9,138 nucleotides of DNA from an uncultured Eggerthellaceae bacterium (GTDB lineage: Bacteria; Actinomycetota; Coriobacteriia; Coriobacteriales; Eggerthellaceae), in the NCBI GenBank assembly GCA_910588945.1, contig CAJUSF010000007.1:1-9138 (forward strand). The letters run 5' to 3'. Position numbers and translations under genes: made by a program. Below are positions 1-6,339 of this stretch, in pieces. The notes under the pieces are model-generated. The model was not told the origin of the DNA. It saw only the letters and a program-made list of their open reading frames with translations, and made no database searches. Position 1 is the stretch's first letter; each line of letters begins with the position of its first letter.

Positions 1-977
1 CTCAAAGGAGCAAGGTGATGCACGTCGATTATCCCCGCGAAGTCGCTCCCGTATTCTTCTTCGAAATTCATTCCGCATACGACGCATGTCGGGCCATAAT
101 GCTCAAGGCATATCCTGCGCGCCGTTGCATTCCTCTCGATTGCATCGTTGAGCCTGCGCTTCCTCTTCCCTTCGCGCAATTCACCTGACCGATTTCCAGG
201 AACAAGCAATTTCGGTCTTTTGTGTTGTAAGGCATTATCGTTCTTTGGATTCCGTTTCTTTATTGAGTCCTCATCGTCTATTTCCTCAGGAGAGTCCTCA
301 GAGAGGGAAAAACCAAGTAGCCTGCAGGCCTCCTGCGTTCTCCGTTTTCGATATTCCCGAACAGGCATTCCATCGATGGTGTACTTAACAACAACCCATT
401 CGCTCAAATAATATTGGGCATTAAGCGCCGCAAATCTGACGAACTGCGCCATCGTCAAATGATCAGTTGTTTCCAAAAGCATCGAAGAAAAGAACTTCTG
501 TGGAAATATTCGCTTAGAATTACCTCCCCATTCATATATCAACTTGTCCCCCATATTGGCTTTGCAAAAAAGATACAAATCATTAAGGAATGATGGGTTA
601 TGCATACCTCTCCAAAATGATGGCAAATTTACATCCAGCTGAAGCGCGCACGCCATCATCCAGACGTTAGCGACCACTTCCTCATCAGCAATATTGTTCA
701 TAAGCATCGAAACGGTAATCTCTGACGCCCTGGGGGCACGCGCTGTGTAATACGCGTGCCCCTTCACCGACCTCCTTTTCGGACCAACTTGAGACACCTT
801 TGATGCAAAGGGAATCCAATCGTACTCGTCATCGAGATCGAGACTACCGATGCTAGAATCGATATCATATTCCAACACTTGTGGCGTGCTGGGTTCTATA
901 CCCTCTTCTTCGCAAACTGACTGCCATTCAGTGTAGATCTCTTCCCAGATAAAATCGAAATGCGGTACGTCAAACAT
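1..977 (-). CDS. HNH endonuclease domain protein (C-terminus cut by window edge)
   Basis: Reading the minus strand from the ATG at 977 gives 325 residues with no stop before the window edge. The first 210 residues match nothing I recognise. They are followed by a charged linker (about 210-285, with acidic DSPEEIDDEDS and basic KRKRR patches), then an HNH nuclease domain: ERNATARRICLEHYG, the zinc-type pair C298-x2-C301 (CVVCGMNF), YG at 309-310 and the H320-H321 pair in DVHHLAPL. The later Asn and His of the HNH motif should lie beyond the edge. This arrangement resembles the McrA-like HNH nucleases that cut DNA in restriction or mobile-element settings. The ATG at 977 is the first start after an in-frame TAA, with a weak GGAAAGGG 13 nt upstream. 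It is divergent from the gene at 1053, leaving 75 bp between starts. The N-terminal part may sense or bind a target, but that is a guess. Confidence 0.85.
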   Translation of the reverse strand, partial: MFDVPHFDFIWEEIYTEWQSVCEEEGIEPSTPQVLEYDIDSSIGSLDLDDEYDWIPFASKVSQVGPKRRSVKGHAYYTARAPRASEITVSMLMNNIADEEVVANVWMMACALQLDVNLPSFWRGMHNPSFLNDLYLFCKANMGDKLIYEWGGNSKRIFPQKFFSSMLLETTDHLTMAQFVRFAALNAQYYLSEWVVVKYTIDGMPVREYRKRRTQEACRLLGFSLSEDSPEEIDDEDSIKKRNPKNDNALQHKRPKLLVPGNRSGELREGKRKRRLNDAIERNATARRICLEHYGPTCVVCGMNFEEEYGSDFAGIIDVHHLAPL

Positions 978-1041
978 TCGAGTTTCTATGCCCTTTCCGC
1001 GTTACTGTTGTATCTTCAATTCATGCTGCTGAGGAGCATCC

Positions 1042-1048
1042 AGGGAGG
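1042..1048 (+). promoter_or_regulatory. Ribosome binding site that fixes the start at 1053
   Basis: AGGGAGG lies 4 nt before the ATG at 1053. The upstream in-frame ATG at 960 has no such site and would make the gene overlap the first codons of the divergent HNH gene. This supports 1053 as the true start. Confidence 0.7.
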
Positions 1049-1052
1049 CCAC

Positions 1053-1817
1053 ATGCTTTATCTCGGCATAATTTCATACATTGACCCGTACAAGGATGAT
1101 GATTATGGAAATTCCAAAGATAGCATGGTATTTATGACCCTCATTGTTGAGGCGCAGGATGCAGATGTTGCCCTGAAGAGAATGCGCAAGAAGCTCGTCG
1201 ATCTCCATGATGAAGACGAGATGTATTACAGCGTGCATGAATTCTTCTTGGAAGATCTTGTAGAGCTAGACCGAATAGGCTCTGAAGCAAAAGACGTCTC
1301 ATGGATGAGCCTCCATCCTTTTGGCGACTCTTTTATGCAGATGAGGTACTACAAGACGGATGATCCTGCCTTTCGTCATTACGTCATAAGAGACCTTTCG
1401 GGCTCACTGCGTAATCCTTCTGGACCTGACCCAGCTGTAGACATAGCCCCAATCCCGATTGAGGATGACGATGAGGAAGGCGAGATGGTACCGCTCTTAA
1501 GCATCGATAGGGATCGGCATCAAACAAGGCCTCTTTACAAAGAGCTTTGCAAGCGCAAGTTCCAAAACACCCTCCCAAACTTCAAAGACTTGACCGATGG
1601 AGACCTATACGAACTCTACGTTGTGGAGGGCTGCCTCTCGTCGGAAATTGCAGACCTATTCGAAATCAAGAAAAGCAAGGTTGACTACAGGCGCCGAAGG
1701 ATCGGCGCAACCCTTGCCGACGAAGTCGAATACGATCTCCTTAGAAGCCTAGGCGTTATAGACCCGATTCCATATAAAGACCCAAACGAAAACAGCAGAT
1801 CGCAGGACGCTCAATAA
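1053..1817 (+). CDS. Hypothetical acidic protein with HTH-like C-terminus
   Basis: This is a 254-aa protein that I do not recognise. An N-terminal segment (about 1-75) begins MLYLGIISYIDPYKDDD and looks like an alpha/beta unit. A central part contains a run of acid residues (IEDDDEEGE, about 137-144). A C-terminal stretch (about 183-218) reads DLYELYVVEGCLSSEIADLF followed by EIKKSKVDYRRRRIG, which has the spacing of a helix-turn-helix with a basic recognition helix (SSEIADLF turn, then KKSKVDYRRRR). That suggests DNA binding or a recruitment domain, but this is inference. An upstream ATG at 960 would add 31 mostly hydrophobic residues; I prefer 1053 because of the AGGGAGG before it. The gene is divergent from the HNH gene and may share a control region with it. 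No clear terminator follows. Base composition is AT-richer than guaA. Confidence 0.8.
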   Translation: MLYLGIISYIDPYKDDDYGNSKDSMVFMTLIVEAQDADVALKRMRKKLVDLHDEDEMYYSVHEFFLEDLVELDRIGSEAKDVSWMSLHPFGDSFMQMRYYKTDDPAFRHYVIRDLSGSLRNPSGPDPAVDIAPIPIEDDDEEGEMVPLLSIDRDRHQTRPLYKELCKRKFQNTLPNFKDLTDGDLYELYVVEGCLSSEIADLFEIKKSKVDYRRRRIGATLADEVEYDLLRSLGVIDPIPYKDPNENSRSQDAQ

Positions 1818-2000
1818 CTCAATAGATTCCCACGGAGAGAGACCTTCCAAGAACAAGGGACGCAGTCTATCGTCCAATTTCGATGTAATATCGATCTGAT
1901 CCGAAGCCAGATATCCAAGATCGCAGCTTGCTTGGATGGGATGATACGTCCCTATTGTCTCCACGCGTCCCCTGTTCGCGTAAGAGAGTTACCGGTCGCG

Positions 2001-2071
2001 AACGAAAACCGTCTTTCATTATGACAAGCGTACGAATGACAACGAAAGAAAAATGTGAAACTCTTTCGTTA
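2001..2071. promoter_or_regulatory. Upstream operator array of fic (two inverted repeats)
   Basis: Two palindromes are built from the half-site AACGAAAGA/TCTTTCGTT. The first, 2001-2020, has arms at 2001-2009 and 2012-2020 with a 2-bp spacer and mismatches (AACGAAAAC, TCTTTCATT). The second, 2041-2070, has perfect arms at 2041-2049 and 2062-2070 with a 12-bp spacer. Half-site starts are 11, 29 and 21 bp apart. The second palindrome ends 35 bp before the fic start, over or beside the likely promoter. The same motif recurs after fic. The likely role is an operator bound by a dimeric regulator, perhaps the Fic winged helix itself (inference). Confidence 0.75.
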
Positions 2072-2074
2072 GAG

Positions 2075-2080
2075 TAGAAT
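2075..2080 (+). promoter_or_regulatory. Candidate -10 element of fic
   Basis: TAGAAT sits 5 bp after the right arm of the perfect palindrome and 26 nt before the fic ATG. No good -35 hexamer is found 16-18 bp upstream; that position falls in the palindrome spacer, so the promoter may depend on, or be blocked by, a bound regulator. The call is tentative. Confidence 0.35.
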
Positions 2081-2105
2081 AGCCGCATCGAGCAAAGGAG
2101 AGTTC

Positions 2106-3242
2106 ATGAATGACCGGGCCGGAAGATACATCATGCAGCCCACGGGCTATAAAGCATTCAAGCCGAATCCACTTCCGCCAATGCCGGATCTCAACATAGA
2201 CACGAAAATGATGAGCCTTCTTTCAAGCGCAGATAGAACGCTTGGGAGATTGGACGGGGTCACGCAAACGCTTCCGAACCCGGATTTGTTCGTTTCGATG
2301 TACGTCAAAAAGGAAGCCCTTCTCAGTTCGCAGATCGAAGGGACGCAAGCATCCCTTTCTGAAGTCCTCGATGTCGAAGAGGCGCAGACCTCTGATGCTA
2401 GAGAAGTCAACAATTACGTCAGGGCGCTCAACTACGGGATGGAGCGGCTCAATGAGTTTCCTCTTAGCCTCAGGCTCATCAGAGAGATCCACGAGCAGCT
2501 TCTGTCTTCGGGGCGGGGAAGCGATAAGGTCCCCGGCGAGTTTCGGAGGACGCAAAATTGGATAGGTCCGGCAGGATGCACCCTCTCTAATGCTGTTTAT
2601 GTACCTCCTTCTGTTGAAGATATGCAGGAGGCGCTTGGAGATCTGGAGCGTTTCCTTCACGAAGAGGATGATATCCCCCCTCTGATCAAGATTGCGCTTG
2701 TGCATGCGCAATTCGAAACGATCCATCCTTTCATTGACGGCAATGGAAGGATGGGCCGGCTGCTCATTTCCTTCTGGCTATATCAGCAGGACATATTGCA
2801 TAGACCCCTGCTTTACCTGAGCTATTACTTCAAGCGAAATAGAGCAGAATATTATGATCGCCTTATGGGAGTTCGCCATGATGGCGCTTGGGAGGAGTGG
2901 ATTGAATTCTTTCTGCAAGGCGTGATCGAGATTGCCGGCGAATCAACAGGGTCAGCAAAACGGATAGATGCCCTTAGAGAAAATGCCTCCAAAACCATCA
3001 GCGATTTTGGAGGTGCAGTTGCCGCCAATGCGAGCAAGGTTTTGGACCAACTATTCATAACGCCGAAGATCAATAAGAAGAGCATAGCGAAATTGCTCGG
3101 AGTAAGCGACCCTACGGCAGCTTCGTTGATAAAACACTTTGAGGAGGCCGGCATACTCGTAGACATGAGTCCAAAGAAGAAACGGAATAAGACCTACATC
3201 TTCGAGGAGTACATGGGAATCCTAGAAGTTGGAACTGATTGA
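2106..3242 (+). CDS. Fic family protein, class II (N-terminal inhibitory helix) with C-terminal winged helix
   Basis: This 378-aa protein belongs to the Fic family, which usually transfers AMP from ATP to a hydroxyl side chain of a target protein in the cytoplasm. The core motif HPFIDGNGRMGR is complete at residues 207-218 with catalytic H207, D211, N213 and both arginines. Near the N-terminus, S74-SQI-E78-G79 fits the [S/T]xxxE[G/N] inhibitory motif, so the enzyme should be held off in cis by Glu78 (class II). Residues about 303-365 form a winged helix-turn-helix (KSIAKLLGVSDPTAASLIKH, then a basic wing KKKRNK), as in other stand-alone regulatory Fic proteins such as SoFic. AAGGAGAG lies 3 nt before the ATG, a strong start. 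Operator-like palindromes lie just before and just after the gene, so autoregulation through the winged helix is plausible (inference). No separate antitoxin is seen, which agrees with in-cis inhibition. Confidence 0.95.
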   Translation: MNDRAGRYIMQPTGYKAFKPNPLPPMPDLNIDTKMMSLLSSADRTLGRLDGVTQTLPNPDLFVSMYVKKEALLSSQIEGTQASLSEVLDVEEAQTSDAREVNNYVRALNYGMERLNEFPLSLRLIREIHEQLLSSGRGSDKVPGEFRRTQNWIGPAGCTLSNAVYVPPSVEDMQEALGDLERFLHEEDDIPPLIKIALVHAQFETIHPFIDGNGRMGRLLISFWLYQQDILHRPLLYLSYYFKRNRAEYYDRLMGVRHDGAWEEWIEFFLQGVIEIAGESTGSAKRIDALRENASKTISDFGGAVAANASKVLDQLFITPKINKKSIAKLLGVSDPTAASLIKHFEEAGILVDMSPKKKRNKTYIFEEYMGILEVGTD

Positions 3243-3277
3243 GTCGAACCGATTCGTTCAGAGCGATTCAAAACTCA

Positions 3278-3401
3278 TAACGAAAGATTATCTGGACTTT
3301 CTTTAGTTATTGGAAGCTGGTTGAGCTCTAACGAAAGTTTTCTTTCATTACGACCGCAACTGCAGTGCCTAACGAAAGATATGTTTGGATTCTTTTCGTT
3401 A
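3278..3401. promoter_or_regulatory. Downstream operator array (three inverted repeats, symmetric)
   Basis: Three palindromes of the same half-site as the array before fic: 3279-3308 (12-bp spacer, right arm TCTTTAGTT), 3330-3349 (2-bp spacer, AACGAAAGT and TCTTTCATT) and 3371-3400 (12-bp spacer, right arm degenerate). Most arms extend to 10 bp, TAACGAAAGA. Half-site starts are 21, 30, 11, 30 and 21 bp apart, so the array is symmetric and close to 2, 3, 1, 3, 2 helical turns. A degenerate half-site (TTCGTT) at 3253-3258 would continue the pattern. The array starts 36 bp after the fic stop and lies 153 bp before the small gene at 3554. It may regulate that gene or allow looping to the upstream array. 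Confidence 0.7.
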
Positions 3402-3553
3402 ACGCCAGAAACTGCCAGCATGCGACATTGGAACACATTCAATGCCGCATTCCCAAGAAGATGATGATTTGAGTGCCAATGGACTCCATTGAGGGCGGCT
3501 CAAGAAAGAGCATAATGAGATGACTTGGCTCAATAACAGATGAAAGGCAAAAG

Positions 3554-3727
3554 ATGAGCACAGTCAAAACCCGAAGGCTCAGCCTCATGTTCTTCTACGC
3601 GCTGTGCCTTCTCCTGTACGTCTATGGCGTGGCTTCCGCACAATGCATTCCCAGCCATATCGAGGGCGTCATCTTGCCCCTTGACTTCATGGTCGGAATC
3701 CCACTCCATCCCCGATTACCAGGCTGA
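3554..3727 (+). CDS. Possible small membrane or secreted peptide, perhaps truncated
   Basis: A 57-aa reading frame starts MSTVKTRRLS and continues into a hydrophobic stretch (about 10-28, LMFFYALCLLLYVYGVASA). The basic start, hydrophobic core and ASA end look like a signal peptide or a single membrane segment. AAAGG is 5 nt upstream of the ATG. The rest, ending HPRLPG, has no feature I recognise. The stop at 3725 lies only about 10 bp before a REP hairpin, so the original gene may have been longer and cut by arrival of the mobile element. It follows the second operator array and could be under the same control. It may also be a chance frame. Confidence 0.35.
   Translation: MSTVKTRRLSLMFFYALCLLLYVYGVASAQCIPSHIEGVILPLDFMVGIPLHPRLPG
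3698..3714. repeat. Copy of a short motif shared with 6489-6506 and the guaA end
   Basis: ATCCCACTCCATCCCCG lies inside the 57-aa frame at 3554-3727, near its end. It matches 6489-6506 apart from one missing base, in the same orientation, and shares TCCCACTC with the guaA 3' end. Read on the minus strand it contains GAGTGGGA, as does the guaA tail. Confidence 0.3.
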
Positions 3728-3736
3728 AAATCATGG

Positions 3737-3764
3737 AACCCAATGGGGACAGGGCTATTGGGTT
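3737..3764. repeat. REP-like hairpin at the end of the decayed RAYT
   Basis: AACCCAAT and ATTGGGTT form an 8-bp inverted repeat around a 12-nt loop. Read on the minus strand it aligns with the REP arms of the neighbouring intact RAYT, sharing an AACC-AA-AG core followed by GTCCC and ATTGG or ATGG. It overlaps the last codons and stop of the RAYT remnant, just as the intact RAYT has a REP at its stop. Confidence 0.6.
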
Positions 3765-3988
3765 GTGATGACACGCCTGACGATTCCTCGACCTACCCCT
3801 GTAAGGCGCTCTATCTACCTAGAGGATAGCCCACATGCGTATAGCCTGCGGATATCCTCATCCCTCTGATCCTTGCCTTTCAAAGCCACTTCCTCGGAGA
3901 AATGCTCTCCAAGGAGCCTTTGCACGATCCCTCTAGCAGCAACATCGCTCAGCCTTTTGCGCTTTCTGGGAGCTTCGATAGACCCTGG
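3755..3988 (-). pseudogene. C-terminal remnant of a second RAYT transposase
   Basis: Minus-strand translation gives an open stretch starting near EAPRKRKRLSDVAARGIV and ending DEDIRRLYACGLSSR, then an in-frame amber codon at 3815-3817, then IERLTGVGRGIVRRVITTQ and a stop at 3755-3757. Skipping the amber, the last 40 residues align without gaps to the C-terminal helix-turn-helix of the intact RAYT next door (NGVSERRVERETGISRSVIR against CGLSSR-x-IERLTGVGRGIV). The family usually has Gln at the stop position (RQIERLTG), so CAG to TAG explains the break. The HUH catalytic half is missing. The fragment abuts the REP arm of the intact RAYT, suggesting the younger unit replaced or landed in the older one. 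By chance it is in frame with the TAA of the intact gene. Confidence 0.75.
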
Positions 3989-4013
3989 GTACCATTGGGA
4001 CGGTTCTTTTGGT
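3989..4013 (+). repeat. Left REP arm of the RAYT unit
   Basis: A 25-bp sequence with core GGGACGGTTCTTTTGGT. It is the reverse complement of 4818-4842 with one mismatch. It begins 2 nt beyond the RAYT stop codon (4016-4018). Confidence 0.8.
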
Positions 4014-4015
4014 TC

Positions 4016-4768
4016 TTATCTGCCCATAGCTCTACGGATGACGCTTCTCGAGATGCCGGTTTCGCGCTCTACGCGCCGCTCGGATACGCCATTCGCCATG
4101 ATCTCAGCGAGCGCTAGATCACGCGCAGGCTTTTCCAGAGACTTGAGCTCGGTCGGGTGCGAGATGGCAGCTGCTTCGCATATGCGCTTTCGCAATTCAC
4201 CATCACTCATCTTGGGCTCGCTGGCCTCCAAATGCGAGATTTCGTCGTCTTTCCCGAGAAACGACTCGAAGGCATCGGAAGAGCTGAATCGATCGAGAAT
4301 GAATCCAGCATCGACAACATCAGCTCGTCCATTACCGAAATATGCGGATTCGCTCGTCATCTTCAATGCCCTTCGGCGCTGGATCCCCGCCTTCCTTGGA
4401 TTGTCCAGGATATAGCGAAGGGCCGACAAGGCATATCGGTCATCTTCGATCGGCTCGCTAATGAACCTGTCCTGAAAAACGTGCCCTGAATGACCATAGA
4501 CCGTGTTGTAATGCATGGCATACGCCACAGCTATACTCCTCATGAATGGCGTAATGCCGTCTCCTTCATCGCGGACGAGCAAGTGGAAATGGTTGTCCAT
4601 GAGCGCGTATGCCAGAACCTCGATGCCATTCTCCATCTTGGAGCTGGCTATCTTGTCGAGAAGGAAATCTCTATCGTGGTCATCTTCGAACAGGACCTGA
4701 CGCCCAGCGCCTCGCATGATGACATGATAGAAACCGCTTTCGCTCTTTACGCGAGCAAGTCTTGGCAT
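4016..4768 (-). CDS. REP-associated tyrosine transposase (RAYT, Y1/HUH family)
   Basis: This 250-aa protein has the typical RAYT start (MPRLARVKSESGFYHVIMRG) and the HUH metal-binding motif H60-F-H62 in ALMDNHFHLLV. The later motif RYILDNPRKAG supplies the likely nucleophilic tyrosine Y119. Members cut and join single-stranded REP DNA through a 5' phosphotyrosine link. All catalytic residues are present, so the gene looks intact. The C-terminal extension (about 215-248) contains a helix-turn-helix (SERRVERETGISRSVIRRA) of the sort used to recognise DNA. AGGAGGG lies 2 nt before the ATG. The length exceeds the short E. coli-type RAYT (about 165 aa) because of this extra domain. Its REP arms lie immediately outside the coding region and probably are its substrate. 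Confidence 0.93.
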   Translation of the reverse strand: MPRLARVKSESGFYHVIMRGAGRQVLFEDDHDRDFLLDKIASSKMENGIEVLAYALMDNHFHLLVRDEGDGITPFMRSIAVAYAMHYNTVYGHSGHVFQDRFISEPIEDDRYALSALRYILDNPRKAGIQRRRALKMTSESAYFGNGRADVVDAGFILDRFSSSDAFESFLGKDDEISHLEASEPKMSDGELRKRICEAAAISHPTELKSLEKPARDLALAEIMANGVSERRVERETGISRSVIRRAMGR

Positions 4769-4817
4769 TGCCCTCCTGGTGATTCAGACTAGCAAGAGAA
4801 ATCTCTACTGAAAGAGT

Positions 4818-4842
4818 ACCAAAAGAACCGTCCCAGTGGTAC
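4818..4842 (-). repeat. Right REP arm of the RAYT unit
   Basis: Inverted copy of 3989-4013 with one mismatch (ATTGG against ACTGG). It lies 49 bp upstream of the RAYT start, inside its leader. Confidence 0.8.
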
Positions 4843-4896
4843 ATGCACTGTTTGAAACTCACAACAACATTAGAACATATTAAACGTCATGATAGG

Positions 4897-5064
4897 CTAC
4901 AGGACAACGGGGCAACAGTTCGATAGACCGCTCGGCTCGTCGGAATCGGAAAAGGCGACGTCCAGAATGTGCGTGAAACATAGATGCCAAACCACCCAGT
5001 CCTTGGCGCCTCGCTCGCTGTCCATAAAGGGGCGCCATTCGATGTGACCCTTGGCAACCAGGAG
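4897..5064 (-). pseudogene. Possible C-terminal fragment of an unknown protein
   Basis: A 55-codon minus-strand stretch without an ATG start reads LLVAKGHIEWRPFMDSERGA, then KDWVVWHLCFTHILDV, and ends at a stop at 4897. The composition looks protein-like (several Trp, balanced charge), unlike the other frames here. A stop directly precedes it, so it could only be the tail of a broken gene or a chance frame. I do not recognise the family. Confidence 0.25.
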
Positions 5065-5088
5065 CTAAAAGAGCCTCCGTGAAAAACG

Positions 5089-6339
5089 ATGCGGCACCTT
5101 ATAGAAAGAGTTGAAAAAATGGGCATAGACGATGATGCGATTCAGAATACCGAGATCCTTGCATCCTTCTATACGTCACCTCAGTTTATTCAGGTGGTTT
5201 CTACGAAAGCACATCCTATTGACAACTTCACGTTCTCTTTGATGGCGGAAGACGGCTTACTAATAAGGTTGCTAACTGATTATATCTCGACGTGCAACGA
5301 GGGAAACATTGTTGCATGGCTTGCCATTCCTTTTCTTTCAATTATCGAACACGAATCCAATGTGATACTGGCAAAGAGATACAACCTCAAGCTCGAGAAA
5401 CTCAGTTCCAAGATCAATGAGGTTCGCAATCACTCTAAGATCTATGACAAGGGCGGCTTCTCGTCACACTTTATTAATCGCTGGCAACCTTTCTTGAACC
5501 ATATCGTCCGAATCGAACGAAATGCTCTTCATTTACCGACTGAGTACGTACTAACAAAAAGAGCTCCTGTGAGCAATACGCTGCTACTAGCATGGCAATT
5601 TGGCCTTGATGATTTCCTTGACGAGATGCTTGCCCATAGCAATAGAATGGCGTTCATGTTAGGTCAAGCATGCATGGAAGCATCGGTACCAAATTACGCT
5701 CTATCAATCATGAAACATGGCGAGAAGCGATTCCAGACGCAATCCCTTGATTTGCATATTGAGCATATTGATTTTTATTCGCAGAACAAAATCGGTTTGG
5801 ATTCCGCCGCATCAAGCGATGAGGTAGGTATCGCACTATTCCTCGACATGTTCCTCTCCATGCTCAATGCGCTTTGCTATGCATATAATCATAGATGGGT
5901 GGGTGATCTCCTATTCATGAAATACGCTCTGTTCTATCTATCGGCTTACTTGGACGCTACAAAATCACTAAACAATTATCTACACGACAGTCAAGCAAAG
6001 AATCTAGACACACTGAGAAGGTGCACTTTAAATAAAGCAAGCAGAAGGCAACTGGAATCCATGAAACCTGTTCGCAACGCTCTCGTCCATTATGATTTTT
6101 CAGCTTGGCATGGATTAAATCTAGATACACCTAGAGATTCGTTCTCCAAAGAAGTTGCAAGGCTCACAGGAAAAACGCTAGACGAACAGATCGTGTTCCT
6201 CAAACACCTTATCAATCAGACCGCAGCCACAATCGAGGCCAATCAAGCAGTCCGTCATACCTTCGAGAGTCTGTCAATCATAGAGAGCTCGCAACAATCA
6301 AGCATCTCTGATTTTGATCTTGCTCTCCTAATCCGCTAG
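5089..6339 (+). CDS. Hypothetical helical protein with HEPN-type RNALVH motif
   Basis: This 416-aa, mostly helical protein has no named family that I recognise. The C-terminal third (about 275-385) resembles a HEPN domain: helices with FMKYALFYLSAYLDATK, then M325-KPV-R329-N-A-L-V-H334-Y, which fits the HEPN R-x4-6-H signature with a polar residue after Arg. Such domains often cut RNA in toxin-antitoxin and phage-defence systems. A second, similar string R144-N-A-L-H148 occurs in the middle, hinting at a duplicated helical unit. No transmembrane segment or partner domain is evident. The start is uncertain: ATG at 5089 follows an in-frame stop (TGA at 5080) but lacks a good ribosome site; ATG at 5119 (406 aa) has AGAAAGAG 8 nt upstream. 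It is convergent with the gene at 6662. RNase activity is inference. Confidence 0.85.
   Translation: MRHLIERVEKMGIDDDAIQNTEILASFYTSPQFIQVVSTKAHPIDNFTFSLMAEDGLLIRLLTDYISTCNEGNIVAWLAIPFLSIIEHESNVILAKRYNLKLEKLSSKINEVRNHSKIYDKGGFSSHFINRWQPFLNHIVRIERNALHLPTEYVLTKRAPVSNTLLLAWQFGLDDFLDEMLAHSNRMAFMLGQACMEASVPNYALSIMKHGEKRFQTQSLDLHIEHIDFYSQNKIGLDSAASSDEVGIALFLDMFLSMLNALCYAYNHRWVGDLLFMKYALFYLSAYLDATKSLNNYLHDSQAKNLDTLRRCTLNKASRRQLESMKPVRNALVHYDFSAWHGLNLDTPRDSFSKEVARLTGKTLDEQIVFLKHLINQTAATIEANQAVRHTFESLSIIESSQQSSISDFDLALLIR

Larger units (their letters stand above)
3989..4842 (-). mobile_element. RAYT unit bounded by inverted REP arms
   Basis: An 854-bp unit made of one REP-associated tyrosine transposase gene on the minus strand and two 25-bp arms in opposite orientation (24 of 25 positions match). 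Such units are related to IS200/IS605 but normally act on REP sequences scattered in the genome rather than moving as classic insertion sequences. No target duplication is expected or evident. Confidence 0.65.

Noticed and set aside
1749..1964. Minus-strand 71-codon frame with GTG start and AGGGG before it
   Set aside because: The translation looks somewhat protein-like (GYLASDQIDITSKLDDRL), but it runs antisense into the end of the acidic protein gene and I recognise no family. It may be a remnant, but I cannot support it as a gene.
2223..2726. Long open frame on the minus strand inside fic (167 codons)
   Set aside because: It is fully antisense to a gene with complete Fic motifs and a strong ribosome site, has no start signal, and its translation has no recognisable domain.
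3278..3401. Regularly spaced repeats considered as a CRISPR array
   Set aside because: Repeats are 9-10 bp, inverted rather than direct, with spacers of 2, 12 or about 21 bp, and no cas genes are present.
981..3640. Similar hydrophobic strings FYALSALLLYL (from 981) and FYALCLLLYVYG (from 3590)
   Set aside because: The first lies in the unlikely extension before 1053, and matching Leu/Tyr-rich hydrophobic strings of this length arise easily by chance.
3873..4415. Plus-strand open frame of 180 codons over the RAYT gene
   Set aside because: Shadow of the RAYT coding strand; composition is Ser/Arg-rich and no motif is visible, whereas the minus frame has the HUH and Tyr motifs.
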